64,000 bases of DNA from Pelagibacterales bacterium SAG-MED30 (GTDB lineage: Bacteria > Pseudomonadota > Alphaproteobacteria > Pelagibacterales > Pelagibacteraceae), in assembly GCA_014653775.1 (NCBI GenBank), contig JACWEA010000002.1, forward strand, positions 37,580 through 101,579. Direction: 5' to 3'. Under the pieces are notes generated by a model that saw nothing but the letters and a program-made list of their open reading frames with translations, had not been told where the DNA came from and searched no databases. Within the stretch, counting starts at the first letter, position 1. Each line of letters opens with the position of its first letter. Both the position numbers and the translations under genes were made by a program. Positions 32,229 through 41,262 of the stretch are shown piece after piece.

Positions 32229-32697
32229 TTATTTTTTGTACTTTTTTTTGAACTTCTTTGTATACATTAAGTTTAAAGTCTACTACCAATTCAGTAATTA
32301 ATTTGAGGTCTACCCATTTCCACTCTAAAAATTCAGGTTTTTTAGTTTTAATATTTATTTCATTATCTTTGCCTAGATATCTCATTAAAAACCATTTCTG
32401 TTCTTGACCTCTATATTTTCCTTTCCAGATAATTCCTAAGAGATGATCTGGTAAATGGTAGGTTATAAAACCATCAAATTCCTTAATTAATTTAACATTT
32501 TTAATACTAGTTTCTTCCTCAAGTTCACGATAAGCAGCAGTAATAAAATCTTCACCTTTATCAACCCCACCCTGAGGCATTTGCCAAAAATCTTTGGGAT
32601 TATCTATTCTTTTTGCTACAAAAACTTTGTTGTCTTTATTTAAGACAACAATTCCCACTCCGCTTCTAAGCGGCAAATTTTTAAATTCATCTTTCAT
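32221..32697 (-). CDS. rppH: RNA pyrophosphohydrolase RppH (Nudix family)
   Basis: RppH removes pyrophosphate from the 5' end of mRNAs and starts 5'-dependent decay; alphaproteobacterial members are also called dinucleoside polyphosphate hydrolases. The 158-residue protein begins with RSGVGIVVLNKDNKVFVA and has WQMPQGGVDKGED followed by the Nudix box ending YRELEEETSI near residue 40-65. It ends 8 bp inside atpC and starts 1 bp after ctpA, so it is likely last in the rplU-to-rppH run. Confidence 0.93.
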   Translation of the reverse strand: MKDEFKNLPLRSGVGIVVLNKDNKVFVAKRIDNPKDFWQMPQGGVDKGEDFITAAYRELEEETSIKNVKLIKEFDGFITYHLPDHLLGIIWKGKYRGQEQKWFLMRYLGKDNEINIKTKKPEFLEWKWVDLKLITELVVDFKLNVYKEVQKKVQKIIN

Positions 32698-32698
32698 T

Positions 32699-33838
32699 TT
32701 AACCGTTTAAAAGTTTTATAGCGTAATTAAGTTGATTGTCTTTATCAGTTTTTATTTTAAATTTGTCACCTTCTTCATTAACTGTAATATCAGGACTAAC
32801 TCCTACTTCTGAAATTGATTTACCAGATGGTAAATAATATTTTGCCACAGTTAATCTTATTGCTCCATCATTTTTTAATGGAATAATAGATTGAACTGAA
32901 CCTTTTCCATAACTATTTTCACCAATTAAAATTGCTCTTTTATGATCTTTTAAAGCTCCAGCTACAATTTCCGAGGCTGATGCTGAACCATAATTTATCA
33001 ATATAATTAATTTTTTCCCATTTGTTAAATCTCCTTTTTTAGCAAACCATTTTCGATTTTCAGATTTTTTTCGACTTTTTGTAGAAACAATTTCTCCATT
33101 ATCTAAAAAAAAATCTGAAATCTTAATTGCTTGAGTTAAAAGTCCTCCAGGATTATTTCTTAAATCTAAAATATAAGAATTTACATTTTTATTATTTTCT
33201 AATTCTTTAATTTTTTTTTGTATCTGTTCGCTGCTATTTTCATTAAAAGAAGTGAGCCTTATATATCCTATATTATCTTCTAATAAATCTGTTTTGACAG
33301 ATTGTATTTCAATAATTTCTCTAATGATATTAAACTTAAGCGCTTTTTTTTCTCCTCTTCTTCTTATAGTAAGTTCTATGCTAGATCCAACTGGCCCCCT
33401 CATTAAATCAACTGCCTCACTAAGCGTTTTACCTTGAACTTGTATATCCTCTATTTTAACAATGTAATCTCCTGCTTTAATTCCAGCATTTGCTGCCGGG
33501 GTATCATCTATTGGAGAAATTACTTTTACAACTCCAGACTCCATACTTACTTCGATACCTAATCCTCCAAATTCTCCACTTGTTTCAGTTTGCATTTCAT
33601 TGAAAATTTCAGGTGACATATATGCTGAATAAGGATCTAAGGATTGAAGTAGACCATTTATTGCAGCATCCATACTTTCTGATTGATTAACTTCATCGAC
33701 ATATTCTTGGTTAATTTTTTCTAAAACTTCACCAAAAAGATCAATTTTTTTATAAATATCAACTTCAGCTGCGTGTGAAAAATTTATTAAAAATAAATTA
33801 ATTAAAACAATTATTAAAATTTGAGTTTTTTTTTTCAT
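32699..33838 (-). CDS. ctpA: Carboxyl-terminal processing protease CtpA
   Basis: This is an S41-family periplasmic serine protease that trims C-termini of envelope proteins. The 379-residue product starts with the signal peptide MKKKTQILIIVLINLFL...SHA, then a PDZ domain (GGLGIEVSMESGVVKVISP near residue 85) and the protease domain with catalytic Ser in YGSASASEIVAGAL near 290 and Lys in YGKGSVQSIIPL near 315. The ORF track begins at 33874, but the ATG at 33838 overlaps the rsfS stop as ATGA and puts the signal peptide at the N-terminus, so it is preferred. Confidence 0.94.
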   Translation of the reverse strand: MKKKTQILIIVLINLFLINFSHAAEVDIYKKIDLFGEVLEKINQEYVDEVNQSESMDAAINGLLQSLDPYSAYMSPEIFNEMQTETSGEFGGLGIEVSMESGVVKVISPIDDTPAANAGIKAGDYIVKIEDIQVQGKTLSEAVDLMRGPVGSSIELTIRRRGEKKALKFNIIREIIEIQSVKTDLLEDNIGYIRLTSFNENSSEQIQKKIKELENNKNVNSYILDLRNNPGGLLTQAIKISDFFLDNGEIVSTKSRKKSENRKWFAKKGDLTNGKKLIILINYGSASASEIVAGALKDHKRAILIGENSYGKGSVQSIIPLKNDGAIRLTVAKYYLPSGKSISEVGVSPDITVNEEGDKFKIKTDKDNQLNYAIKLLNG

Positions 33839-34185
33839 ATAATTAATTTTTCTTGAGGAATTAATTCTGACCATATTTTTTCTAATTCATAAAATTTTCT
33901 TTTTTCCGGATGGAATATATGAATTATTAAATCAATACCATCAACCAATTTCCATTCATTACTGTCTTTCCCCTCTATTTTTGAGTCTTTTAAACCATTA
34001 TCCTGTAATTTTTTTAAAACTTGTTCTGATAAGGATTGAATGTGTCTTGATGAAGTTCCACTTGCTATGATCATATAATCTGCCATAAAACTTTTATCTT
34101 TAAGATCAATGCTTACTATATCGTGGGCTTTATTAAGGTCTAGAGTTTTGATAATTGTTTTTTTTAAATTTAAAGATTTATCCAT
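33835..34185 (-). CDS. rsfS: Ribosomal silencing factor RsfS
   Basis: RsfS binds L14 and blocks subunit joining when nutrients are scarce. The 116-residue length fits, with the family segments DIVSIDLKDKSFMADYMIIASGTS near residues 18-45 and WKLVDGIDLIIHIFHPEKRKFYELEKIW near 75-100. It is 18 bp after nadD and its stop overlaps the ctpA start. RlmH, which usually follows rsfS in alphaproteobacteria, is not here. Confidence 0.94.
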   Translation of the reverse strand: MDKSLNLKKTIIKTLDLNKAHDIVSIDLKDKSFMADYMIIASGTSSRHIQSLSEQVLKKLQDNGLKDSKIEGKDSNEWKLVDGIDLIIHIFHPEKRKFYELEKIWSELIPQEKLII

Positions 34186-34203
34186 TAATTTTATAAAAGA
34201 TTA

Positions 34204-34740
34204 TCAAATTTTTCTTAATTGAGAAGAAGAAATATTGACTTTATTAAATTTCACAAATGTAATCTGTTTTTTATTTAATTTCTTAAATGTCTTTGAATTT
34301 AAAGATTTTTTTTTATAGCCATGTCTATCAAATACTATAATATTGCATTTTTGTGAAATTTCCTTCCACCTATACCATTTATGAAAATGAATTAGATTAT
34401 CTGCCCCCATTAAAAAATATAATTCTATTTTTTTATTTTTAGAAAAATGATTTATTAGATCAAAAGTTTTATTTGATTTAATTAAATCTTCATAATATTT
34501 AACTTTGACTAATTTATTTTTTTTAATAATTTTTTTACATAATGAAATTCGTTTTTTCAAATTATATTTGCTTTCATTTTTAAATGGACTTTTTTTCGTA
34601 ATAGCCCAGATCACAGAATATAAGTTAAATTTTTTGATAGCTTTTTTAGATATCGTTAAATGACCTTTATGTGCTGGATCAAATGTTCCTCCTAAAATTC
34701 CTACTCTCTTTTTATTAGAATTATTTTCTGATTTTACCAT
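34204..34740 (-). CDS. nadD: Nicotinate-nucleotide adenylyltransferase NadD
   Basis: NadD makes deamido-NAD from nicotinate mononucleotide and ATP. The 178-residue protein has the nucleotidyltransferase loop GILGGTFDPAHKGHL near residue 14, the FLMGADNLIHFHKW substrate segment near 110 and the C-terminal ISSSQLRKI. Its start overlaps the end of proA by 20 bp, which is long for this window, but no later Met or obvious start is available before the GGTFDPAH motif. Confidence 0.93.
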   Translation of the reverse strand: MVKSENNSNKKRVGILGGTFDPAHKGHLTISKKAIKKFNLYSVIWAITKKSPFKNESKYNLKKRISLCKKIIKKNKLVKVKYYEDLIKSNKTFDLINHFSKNKKIELYFLMGADNLIHFHKWYRWKEISQKCNIIVFDRHGYKKKSLNSKTFKKLNKKQITFVKFNKVNISSSQLRKI

Positions 34741-35971
34741 TACTTATTACTTCATATTTATAAGACACAAGCTGATGTAATCCTACAGGTCCTCTTGGTG
34801 GGAGAGTATTAGTAGATATTCCAATTTCTCCTCCAAATCCAAACTCTCCTCCATCAGCAAATTGAGTTGATGTGTTTTGCATTGCAATTGAGCTTTTAAC
34901 TTCTTTTAAAAAAATTTTAGAAACTCTTGAGCTTTTCGTAATAATAGCATCAGTATGCATTGTTCCAAATTTATTTATATGATTGATTGCTTCTCTAACA
35001 TTTTTTACAGTTTTAATTGATACAATTGGTGCAAGGTATTCTTTTGACCAATCACTTTCTTTTGCCAAAATAATTTTACCTTTAAATTTTTTTTTAATTT
35101 TATTATCAGCAATAATTTTACATCCATTGTTTTTAAGATTTATTAAAACTAAATCACAAAATTTTTTTAATATTTTTTGATGTACTAAAATTGTTTCAGT
35201 TGCACCACAAATAGCTGTGTTTCTTAATTTTGCATTTAAAATAACCTTGTTAGCTAGTTTTAAATCAGCATTTGAATCGATATATGTATGACATAGTCCT
35301 TCTAAATGTCCTATTACAGGTATTCTAGAAAAATCTTGGACTTTTTTAACTAAATTTTTTCCACCTCTTGGAATTATCACATCTATGTATTTATTCATTT
35401 TAGATAATATAAAATCCACAGTCTTACGATTTTTATTATTGATGAACTGAACATAATTTATATTAACTTTATTCTTTTTAAGTACTTTTCTAAACAAATT
35501 AGAGAGAATTTTATTTGAATAATAGGCTTCTGAACCACCTTTTAAAATTACAGGGTTTCCTGATTTAAAACATAAACAAGCAACATCAGATGTAACATTG
35601 GGTCTGCTTTCATAAATAACACTTATAACTCCTATAGGAGTTGTTACTTTTGAAATTTTTAAACCATTTGGTCTACGCCATTTTTCTAATACATTATTAA
35701 CTGGATCTTTTAAGTTTTTGATAGAATTAATTGACTTAATAATTAAAGAAACTTTCTTTTTATCTAAAATTAGTCTTTTAATTAAGTTTGATTGTAATTT
35801 TTTTTTAGTTGCAAAGTATAAATCTTTTTTATTTTCTTTTATAATTTTTGATTGATTTATAAGAATAATTTTTTGATAATCTTTTAGTACTTTGTCCTTT
35901 TTTTTAGTAGAGATAGATTTAGAAAAAGCTTTTTTTGCATTTTTTCCTATAGCAATTAATAAATCTTTCAT
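34721..35971 (-). CDS. proA: Gamma-glutamyl phosphate reductase ProA
   Basis: ProA reduces gamma-glutamyl phosphate to glutamate semialdehyde with NADPH in proline synthesis. The 416-residue protein is of normal length, with IYESRPNVTSDVACLCFKSG near residue 115, the catalytic Cys in NTAICGATET near 252, and the C-terminal GGEFGFGGEIGISTNTLPPRG. It meets proB with a 1-bp overlap, so both steps of the pathway are co-translated. Confidence 0.97.
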   Translation of the reverse strand: MKDLLIAIGKNAKKAFSKSISTKKKDKVLKDYQKIILINQSKIIKENKKDLYFATKKKLQSNLIKRLILDKKKVSLIIKSINSIKNLKDPVNNVLEKWRRPNGLKISKVTTPIGVISVIYESRPNVTSDVACLCFKSGNPVILKGGSEAYYSNKILSNLFRKVLKKNKVNINYVQFINNKNRKTVDFILSKMNKYIDVIIPRGGKNLVKKVQDFSRIPVIGHLEGLCHTYIDSNADLKLANKVILNAKLRNTAICGATETILVHQKILKKFCDLVLINLKNNGCKIIADNKIKKKFKGKIILAKESDWSKEYLAPIVSIKTVKNVREAINHINKFGTMHTDAIITKSSRVSKIFLKEVKSSIAMQNTSTQFADGGEFGFGGEIGISTNTLPPRGPVGLHQLVSYKYEVISNGKIRK

Positions 35972-37077
35972 TAAATCTCTACCATATCATCTTTATGAAT
36001 AACTTCTGACTTTGAAATATAACCTAATATTTTTCCTATTTCTTTAGAATGATGTCCTAAAATTTTACTTATTTCATCAGATGCAAAAGAGCTGAGACCT
36101 CTAGCACATTCATTTTTTGATTTATCTAAGATTTTTACATGATCACCTTTTTTAAATTTTCCAAATACTTTTATGATACCAGCTGCTAATAAGCTTTTGC
36201 CATTAGCCAAGGCTTTTTTTGCTCCATCATCAATTATAAGCTCTCCTTTTGGTGATACAGAACTTATTATCCATTTTTTTCTAGCATCTAACTTAGATGT
36301 TTTAGATATAAATAATGTGCAATTATTATTTTTTATAATTTTATCAATTGGGTTTGAATATAAACCATTAGCAATTATCATATCACATCCAGATAAAAGG
36401 CAAATTTTAGCTGCTTCTATTTTTGTATTCATTCCTCCACTACCAAATTCGTTATTTCCTTTAAAATTTATATTTTTTAAATCTTTATTTAAGTTTTCCA
36501 CTTTTTTAATTAGTTTTGCATTCTTAAATATTTTTGGATTTTTATCATATAAACCATCAACATCTGACAATAGTATTAAAGTATCAGCATTTGTGATTTG
36601 AGCCACTCTTGATGCAAGTCTATCATTATCTCCATATTTAATCTCAGAGGTTGCTATTGTGTCATTTTCATTAACTACTGGAATAAAACCAAGTTCTAAA
36701 AGATTTTCAAATGTTCTTTTTGCATTAAGAGATCTTCTCCTTTCTTCTGTATCCTCTAGCGTCAATAATATTTGAGAAATATTTAGTTTGTGCTTTAAAA
36801 AAATTTCAGAAAATAAATTCATTAATTCTATTTGACCTATGGATGCTACTGCTTGACTTTTATCTAATTTTAAATTTTTTTTATCATAATTCATTTTTAT
36901 ACAACCTAACGCTATCGCACCTGAACTAACAATAATTACTTTTTGATTTTTAGATTTTAACTTTTGAACATCCTTCGCAAATTCTGATAACCATTTTTTT
37001 CTTATTTTTTTTTTCTTATCTACTAATAGAGATGAGCCAATTTTTATAACTATAATTTTAGAGTTTTTAAGAAGCAT
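35971..37077 (-). CDS. proB: Glutamate 5-kinase ProB
   Basis: ProB phosphorylates glutamate, the committed and proline-inhibited step. The 368-residue protein has the amino-acid-kinase N-terminus IVIKIGSSLLVD, VSSGAIALG near residue 50, VVNENDTIATSEIKYGDNDRL near 135-155 and EFGSGGMNTKIEAAK near 212, followed by a C-terminal PUA domain from about residue 275. It overlaps obgE by 11 bp. Confidence 0.97.
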   Translation of the reverse strand: MLLKNSKIIVIKIGSSLLVDKKKKIRKKWLSEFAKDVQKLKSKNQKVIIVSSGAIALGCIKMNYDKKNLKLDKSQAVASIGQIELMNLFSEIFLKHKLNISQILLTLEDTEERRRSLNAKRTFENLLELGFIPVVNENDTIATSEIKYGDNDRLASRVAQITNADTLILLSDVDGLYDKNPKIFKNAKLIKKVENLNKDLKNINFKGNNEFGSGGMNTKIEAAKICLLSGCDMIIANGLYSNPIDKIIKNNNCTLFISKTSKLDARKKWIISSVSPKGELIIDDGAKKALANGKSLLAAGIIKVFGKFKKGDHVKILDKSKNECARGLSSFASDEISKILGHHSKEIGKILGYISKSEVIHKDDMVEI

Positions 37078-38050
37078 AGGAAATAAGTTTGGCTTTGATT
37101 TTTAAAACTGATTTTTTATTAAGAGTTGATAAAGTTAAAATTTCCCCTTTGATTTTTTTCGAAAATTTTTCAACTATTTCGTTGGCTATTTTTTCATCGA
37201 TTAAATCTATTTTGTTAAATACGATTAATTCTTTTTTTTTCAAAAGATCTAAGCTGTAATTTTTTATCTCTTTTTTGACCTCATTATATGACTTTTCCAA
37301 ATCATTATTTGTAATATCTATTAAATGTAAGAGTGATTTACATCTTTCTATATGTTTTAAAAATTTTATTCCTAAACCTGTTCCCTTATGTGCACCCTCT
37401 ATTAAACCTGGAATATCTGCGATAGTTACTTCTTTATCATCATAAGAAGCAACACCTAGGTTAGGGTTTAAAGTAGTGAATTGGTAGTTTGCAATTTTAG
37501 GATTTGCATTTGTTATTGAAGCTAAAAGACTTGATTTACCTGCGTTGGGTAATCCTATAATACCAATATCTGCAATGGTTTTTAGTTGTAGCCAAATTAT
37601 AAACTCTTCACCTGATAGTCCTTTGGTAAATTTTCTAGGAGATCTATTCGTTGAACTTTTAAATCTTGTATTACCTAACCCGCCCTTACCACCTTTTGCA
37701 GCCACAAATTCTTCTCCAGTTTTTGTAAAATCATAAATTAAAGTTTTATTATCTTCTTCAAACACTTGTGTTCCAATAGGAATTTTGAGAATTAAATCCT
37801 CACCACTTTTTCCTGTACGGTTTTGTCCCATACCGTTTTCTCCTCTCTTTGCTTTATGATGTTGTTGATATCTATAATCTATTAATGTATTTAAGTTTCT
37901 TTCTGATTTAAGTATTATGGAACCGCCTTTGCCACCGTCCCCCCCATCAGGACCTCCAAACTCTATAAATTTTTCTCGTCTGAAACTTGGGGAACCGTCT
38001 CCACCATTTCCAGCTTTAACATATATCTTTATTTGATCTAGGAATTTCAT
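37067..38050 (-). CDS. obgE: GTPase ObgE/CgtA
   Basis: Obg is a ribosome-associated GTPase in 50S assembly and stress control. The 327-residue protein has the glycine-rich Obg fold (GGDGSPSFRREKFIEFGGPDG near residue 16), then a GTPase domain with G1 GLPNAGKSSLLASI near 166, G3 DIPGLIEGAHKG near 212 and NKID near 282. It ends right after the G domain, so the variable C-terminal extension is absent. It follows rpmA by 28 bp in the standard rplU-rpmA-obgE order. Confidence 0.97.
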   Translation of the reverse strand: MKFLDQIKIYVKAGNGGDGSPSFRREKFIEFGGPDGGDGGKGGSIILKSERNLNTLIDYRYQQHHKAKRGENGMGQNRTGKSGEDLILKIPIGTQVFEEDNKTLIYDFTKTGEEFVAAKGGKGGLGNTRFKSSTNRSPRKFTKGLSGEEFIIWLQLKTIADIGIIGLPNAGKSSLLASITNANPKIANYQFTTLNPNLGVASYDDKEVTIADIPGLIEGAHKGTGLGIKFLKHIERCKSLLHLIDITNNDLEKSYNEVKKEIKNYSLDLLKKKELIVFNKIDLIDEKIANEIVEKFSKKIKGEILTLSTLNKKSVLKIKAKLISYAS

Positions 38051-38078
38051 AATACAACATTAATTTTGGGTTGTACTA

Positions 38079-38333
38079 TTAATTGGGTTTTACTGAAACG
38101 AAAATTCTATCTGCTTTAGTTTTTTTAAATATCACTTTCCCTTTTACTACTGAGAAAATTGAATGATCTTTACCCATACCCACATTTTCACCAGGGAATA
38201 TCTTAGTTCCTCTTTGACGAACAATTATATTTCCAGGTATAACAGTTTCACCACCGTATTTTTTTACACCAAGTCTTCGTCCAGCACTATCTCTTCCATT
38301 TCTAGATGATCCACCTGCTTTTTTTGTTGCCAT
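38079..38333 (-). CDS. rpmA: 50S ribosomal protein L27
   Basis: L27 lies near the peptidyl transferase centre. The 84-residue protein starts [20 protein letters not shown] and continues with [19 protein letters not shown], the typical family sequence. It follows rplU by 12 bp. Confidence 0.98.
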   Translation of the reverse strand: MATKKAGGSSRNGRDSAGRRLGVKKYGGETVIPGNIIVRQRGTKIFPGENVGMGKDHSIFSVVKGKVIFKKTKADRIFVSVKPN

Positions 38334-38345
38334 AAATTTACCTAA

Positions 38346-38744
38346 TTATTTTTTTTTCTCTTTAGCTACAACTGGCTTTTTATTAGGTGCAGCTATTTTT
38401 TCAGCTTCAGATAAAACTTTACCATCTTTTGAAAAAATTTTTTTAATTCTAATCATCGAATATTCCTGTCTATGACCATTTTTTCTTCTCGAATTTTGTC
38501 TTCTTCTTTTTTTAAAAATTAATACTGTTCTATTTTTACCATTTTTAATTAAGTCGGCTTCAACTTTAGCTCCAGTTACTATTGGAGAACCAACTTCAAT
38601 AATTTTATCATCACCATAAGCAAGTATTTCTTTAAATTCTATTTTTGTATCAAGTTTTGAGTCAGGTAATTTTTCAATCTTAAGGATTTCTCCTGATTTA
38701 ACTTTATATTGTTTTCCACCTGTTTGTATTACCGCGTAAGACAT
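38346..38744 (-). CDS. rplU: 50S ribosomal protein L21
   Basis: L21 binds 23S rRNA in the large subunit. The 132-residue protein begins YAVIQTGGKQYKVKSGE and contains KKRRRQNSRRKNGHRQ near residue 80. The first 103 residues are the normal L21; about 25 Lys-rich residues extend the C-terminus (EKIAAPNKKPVVAKEKKK). It is the first gene behind a strong promoter at 38772-38799. Confidence 0.97.
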   Translation of the reverse strand: MSYAVIQTGGKQYKVKSGEILKIEKLPDSKLDTKIEFKEILAYGDDKIIEVGSPIVTGAKVEADLIKNGKNRTVLIFKKRRRQNSRRKNGHRQEYSMIRIKKIFSKDGKVLSEAEKIAAPNKKPVVAKEKKK

Positions 38745-38771
38745 AGTATTAATTGTTAAATTTTTAAAGGC

Positions 38772-38799
38772 AATATAGTCTGAGCTTCTGTATAGTCAA
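38772..38799 (-). promoter_or_regulatory. Sigma-70-type promoter for rplU-rpmA-obgE
   Basis: On the - strand TTGACT (38799-38794) is followed after 16 bp by TATATT (38777-38772), each hexamer matching five of six consensus bases. The expected start site near 38765 leaves a short leader of about 20 nt before the rplU ATG at 38744. The G/C-containing spacer stands out from the AT-rich surroundings. This separates the ribosomal-protein transcript from the upstream metX-metW-gloB genes. Confidence 0.7.
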
Positions 38800-38809
38800 G
38801 CTGAATAAC

Positions 38810-39529
38810 TTAAAAATTATCCTTTAAATCTCTTAATTTTGAAAAGTTCATTATATCTTTAGCTTTTAAAAAAACATTACACTCTATTTCATCATTTAAA
38901 GTAGTTGGTATTGTAGGTAAATTATTTTTAAGTTTTTTTTTAATTTTTACAATCTTATCTTTAAGTTTTAAATTTTTAGAGTCATTAGCTAAACAAAAAT
39001 TTGAATTTTCAAGGGTATACTCATGCCCACAATAAATCTCAGTTTCTTTAGGAAGCTCTTTAATTCTATTTAATGAACTAAACATTTGTTCATATGTTCC
39101 CTCAAAAATTCTACCACAACCAAGAGAGAATAAAGTATCACCTGTAAAAATTTTTTTTTCTTTAAAAAAATGATAAGCAATATGACCAGTTGTATGACCA
39201 GGGATATGATAAATTTTTGCCTCAAAATTATCTTCTTTCCAAATTTGATTATCTTCAACAAAAATATCAATTTCTGGGATACGATCCTTGTCTCCTATGA
39301 AACCAATTACATTACAATTGTATTTTTTTTTTAATTCAAAATTTCCACCAACATGATCATAATGATGATGAGTGTTTAAAATGTATTTTAGATTTATCTT
39401 ATTTTTTTCAACAAAATTAATCACTGGTTTTGCTTCACTAGGATCAACAACACAAGCTGTTTGATTTTTTTCATCAATAATTAAATATGCATAATTATCT
39501 TTTAGACATTTAATTATTTCAATTTTCAT
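38810..39529 (-). CDS. gloB: Hydroxyacylglutathione hydrolase (glyoxalase II) GloB
   Basis: GloB hydrolyses S-D-lactoylglutathione to lactate and glutathione in methylglyoxal detoxification. The 239-residue metallo-beta-lactamase-fold protein has the metal site THHHYDHVGG near residue 53, HIPGHTTGHIAYH near 109, GCGRIFEG near 138 and GHEYTLENSNF near 167. ATG 39529 gives MKIEIIKCLKDNYAYL, the usual N-terminus, and is preferred over 39541. It overlaps metW by 11 bp, so it is probably in the metX operon. Confidence 0.94.
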   Translation of the reverse strand: MKIEIIKCLKDNYAYLIIDEKNQTACVVDPSEAKPVINFVEKNKINLKYILNTHHHYDHVGGNFELKKKYNCNVIGFIGDKDRIPEIDIFVEDNQIWKEDNFEAKIYHIPGHTTGHIAYHFFKEKKIFTGDTLFSLGCGRIFEGTYEQMFSSLNRIKELPKETEIYCGHEYTLENSNFCLANDSKNLKLKDKIVKIKKKLKNNLPTIPTTLNDEIECNVFLKAKDIMNFSKLRDLKDNF

Positions 39530-40127
39530 TATATTTCTCAATTAAGAATATACCAAGTTCTGCAAATAAATTTTTAAAAAATAAATTGGAATCATTTATA
39601 TAAGAAACATTTTTATTTATAAGTGCCAAAGATTTGAAAATTTTAAAATCTATTGTTCTAGAAAATTTAACAAAATCTTTAATTGTACACATATGAATAT
39701 TGGGAGTGTTGTACCAATTATTAGGTAATGTTTTAGTAACTGGCATAGTTCCTTTTATTAATAAATTTAATCTTACTTTCCAATGACCAAAATTAGGGAT
39801 TGTTACAATCGCTTTTTTTCCAACTCTTAAAAGCTCTTTAATAACAATCTCAGGATTTATAAAAGCCTGTAAAGTTTGACCAAGAATAACATAATCGAAT
39901 GAATCATTTGGAAATTGTTTCAAATCAAACTCAGCATTACCTTCAATAACAGTTAATCCTTTTGATACACAAATTTGAACTTTTTCTTTTGAAATTTCAA
40001 TACCTCTAATATCTACATCTTTATTTTTTTTTAAAAATTCCATTAAAGTCCCATCATTACATCCAACATCTAATACTCTAGTATTTTCTTCTATCAAATC
40101 AGTAATTATTTTATACTCAGATTTCAT
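39519..40127 (-). CDS. metW: MetW, methyltransferase-fold partner of MetX
   Basis: MetW is a SAM-methyltransferase-fold protein that works with MetX in homoserine activation in many proteobacteria. The 202-residue protein has VLDVGCNDGTLMEFL near residue 18, VIEGNAEFDLKQFP near 57, DYVILGQTLQAF near 78 and NFGHWKVRLNLL near 113, typical for MetW. It starts 2 bp after metX and overlaps gloB. Confidence 0.95.
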   Translation of the reverse strand: MKSEYKIITDLIEENTRVLDVGCNDGTLMEFLKKNKDVDIRGIEISKEKVQICVSKGLTVIEGNAEFDLKQFPNDSFDYVILGQTLQAFINPEIVIKELLRVGKKAIVTIPNFGHWKVRLNLLIKGTMPVTKTLPNNWYNTPNIHMCTIKDFVKFSRTIDFKIFKSLALINKNVSYINDSNLFFKNLFAELGIFLIEKYNEN

Positions 40128-40129
40128 AA

Positions 40130-41248
40130 CTATTTTTCACTGTAAGCTTGATCTAAAAAATTTTTAAATGCTTTTAAAAAATCTGGAACTTCCAATAAAA
40201 AAGAGTCATGTCCTTTATCAGATTCTATTTCTACAAAACCAACATCTGCACCAATTGCATTTAAAGCAATAACTATATCTTTATTTTCTTGAGTAGGATA
40301 AAGCCAATCTGATGTAAAAGACATTACAAAAAATTTAGCTTTAGTATTTTTAAAAGCATTAGATAGATTACCATTAAACTGTTTTACTAAATCAAAATAA
40401 TCCATCGCTCTAGTGATATAAAGATAACTGTTTGCATCAAAACGATCCACAAACACTGAGCCCTGGTATCTTAAATAACTTTCTATTTGAAAATCTGCAT
40501 CAAAACCAAATTTAAGATCATCCCTTTCTTGAAGCTTTCTCCCAAATTTTTCTTGGAGACCTTTTTTTGACAAATAAGTTATATGTGCTGCCATTCTAGC
40601 TACAGCTAAACCTTTATCTGGAACTGTATTTTTAGATGTATAATTTCCATTCATCCAATTATGATCTGCAGCAATAGCTTGTCTACCAAGTTCATTTAAG
40701 GCAATATTTTGTGCTGAATGGCTAGATGTACAAGCAATAGGCACTGCAGTTTTTGTTTTGTCAGGAAAGTTACTCACGAACTGCAGAACTTGCATTCCAC
40801 CCATTGAACCTCCAACTACAGAAAAAAGTTTTTTGATACCAAAATGATCTAATAAATTTATTTGTGCATTAACCATATCATTAATTGTAATTACTGGAAA
40901 ATCTGTACCATATGTTTTTTTTGTTTCAGGATTTTCATGACTTGGACCAAATGATCCCATACATCCACCTAATACATTTGAACAAATTACAAAATATTTA
41001 TTTGTATCGATAGATTTATTTGGACCAACTGCAAATGACCACCATCCATCTTTATTGGTTATAGGGTTTAAACCAGTAACAAATTGATCTCCTGTCAATG
41101 CATGAAATACTAAAATTGCATTATCTTTATTTTCATTAAGAGATCCGTATGTCTCATAAGCCAAGGGAAATTTATTTATTGTCTGACCACAGTCAAGCTT
41201 CAAAGGCTTATCAATAACAATAGTTTTTATCTTTTCTTTTATATTCAT
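40130..41248 (-). CDS. metX: Homoserine O-acyltransferase MetX
   Basis: MetX acylates homoserine, usually with acetyl-CoA, giving the acceptor for sulfide or methanethiol in methionine synthesis. The 372-residue alpha/beta-hydrolase-fold protein has GPNKSIDTNKYFVICSNVLGG near residue 73, the nucleophile Ser in VVGGSMGGMQVLQF near 144, the Asp in SFTSDWLYP near 310 and the His in DKGHDSFLLE near 343. Some MetX proteins use succinyl-CoA; I cannot decide between them from sequence. A SAM-II riboswitch and its promoter lie in the leader, so SAM should repress expression. Confidence 0.95.
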   Translation of the reverse strand: MNIKEKIKTIVIDKPLKLDCGQTINKFPLAYETYGSLNENKDNAILVFHALTGDQFVTGLNPITNKDGWWSFAVGPNKSIDTNKYFVICSNVLGGCMGSFGPSHENPETKKTYGTDFPVITINDMVNAQINLLDHFGIKKLFSVVGGSMGGMQVLQFVSNFPDKTKTAVPIACTSSHSAQNIALNELGRQAIAADHNWMNGNYTSKNTVPDKGLAVARMAAHITYLSKKGLQEKFGRKLQERDDLKFGFDADFQIESYLRYQGSVFVDRFDANSYLYITRAMDYFDLVKQFNGNLSNAFKNTKAKFFVMSFTSDWLYPTQENKDIVIALNAIGADVGFVEIESDKGHDSFLLEVPDFLKAFKNFLDQAYSEK

Positions 41249-41262
41249 AATAGAGCCGGGTT

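Noticed and set aside
36173-36601. Hydrophobic 142-residue ORF on the + strand
   Set aside because: It is the complement of proB, and its hydrophobicity reflects Lys/Glu codons read in reverse.
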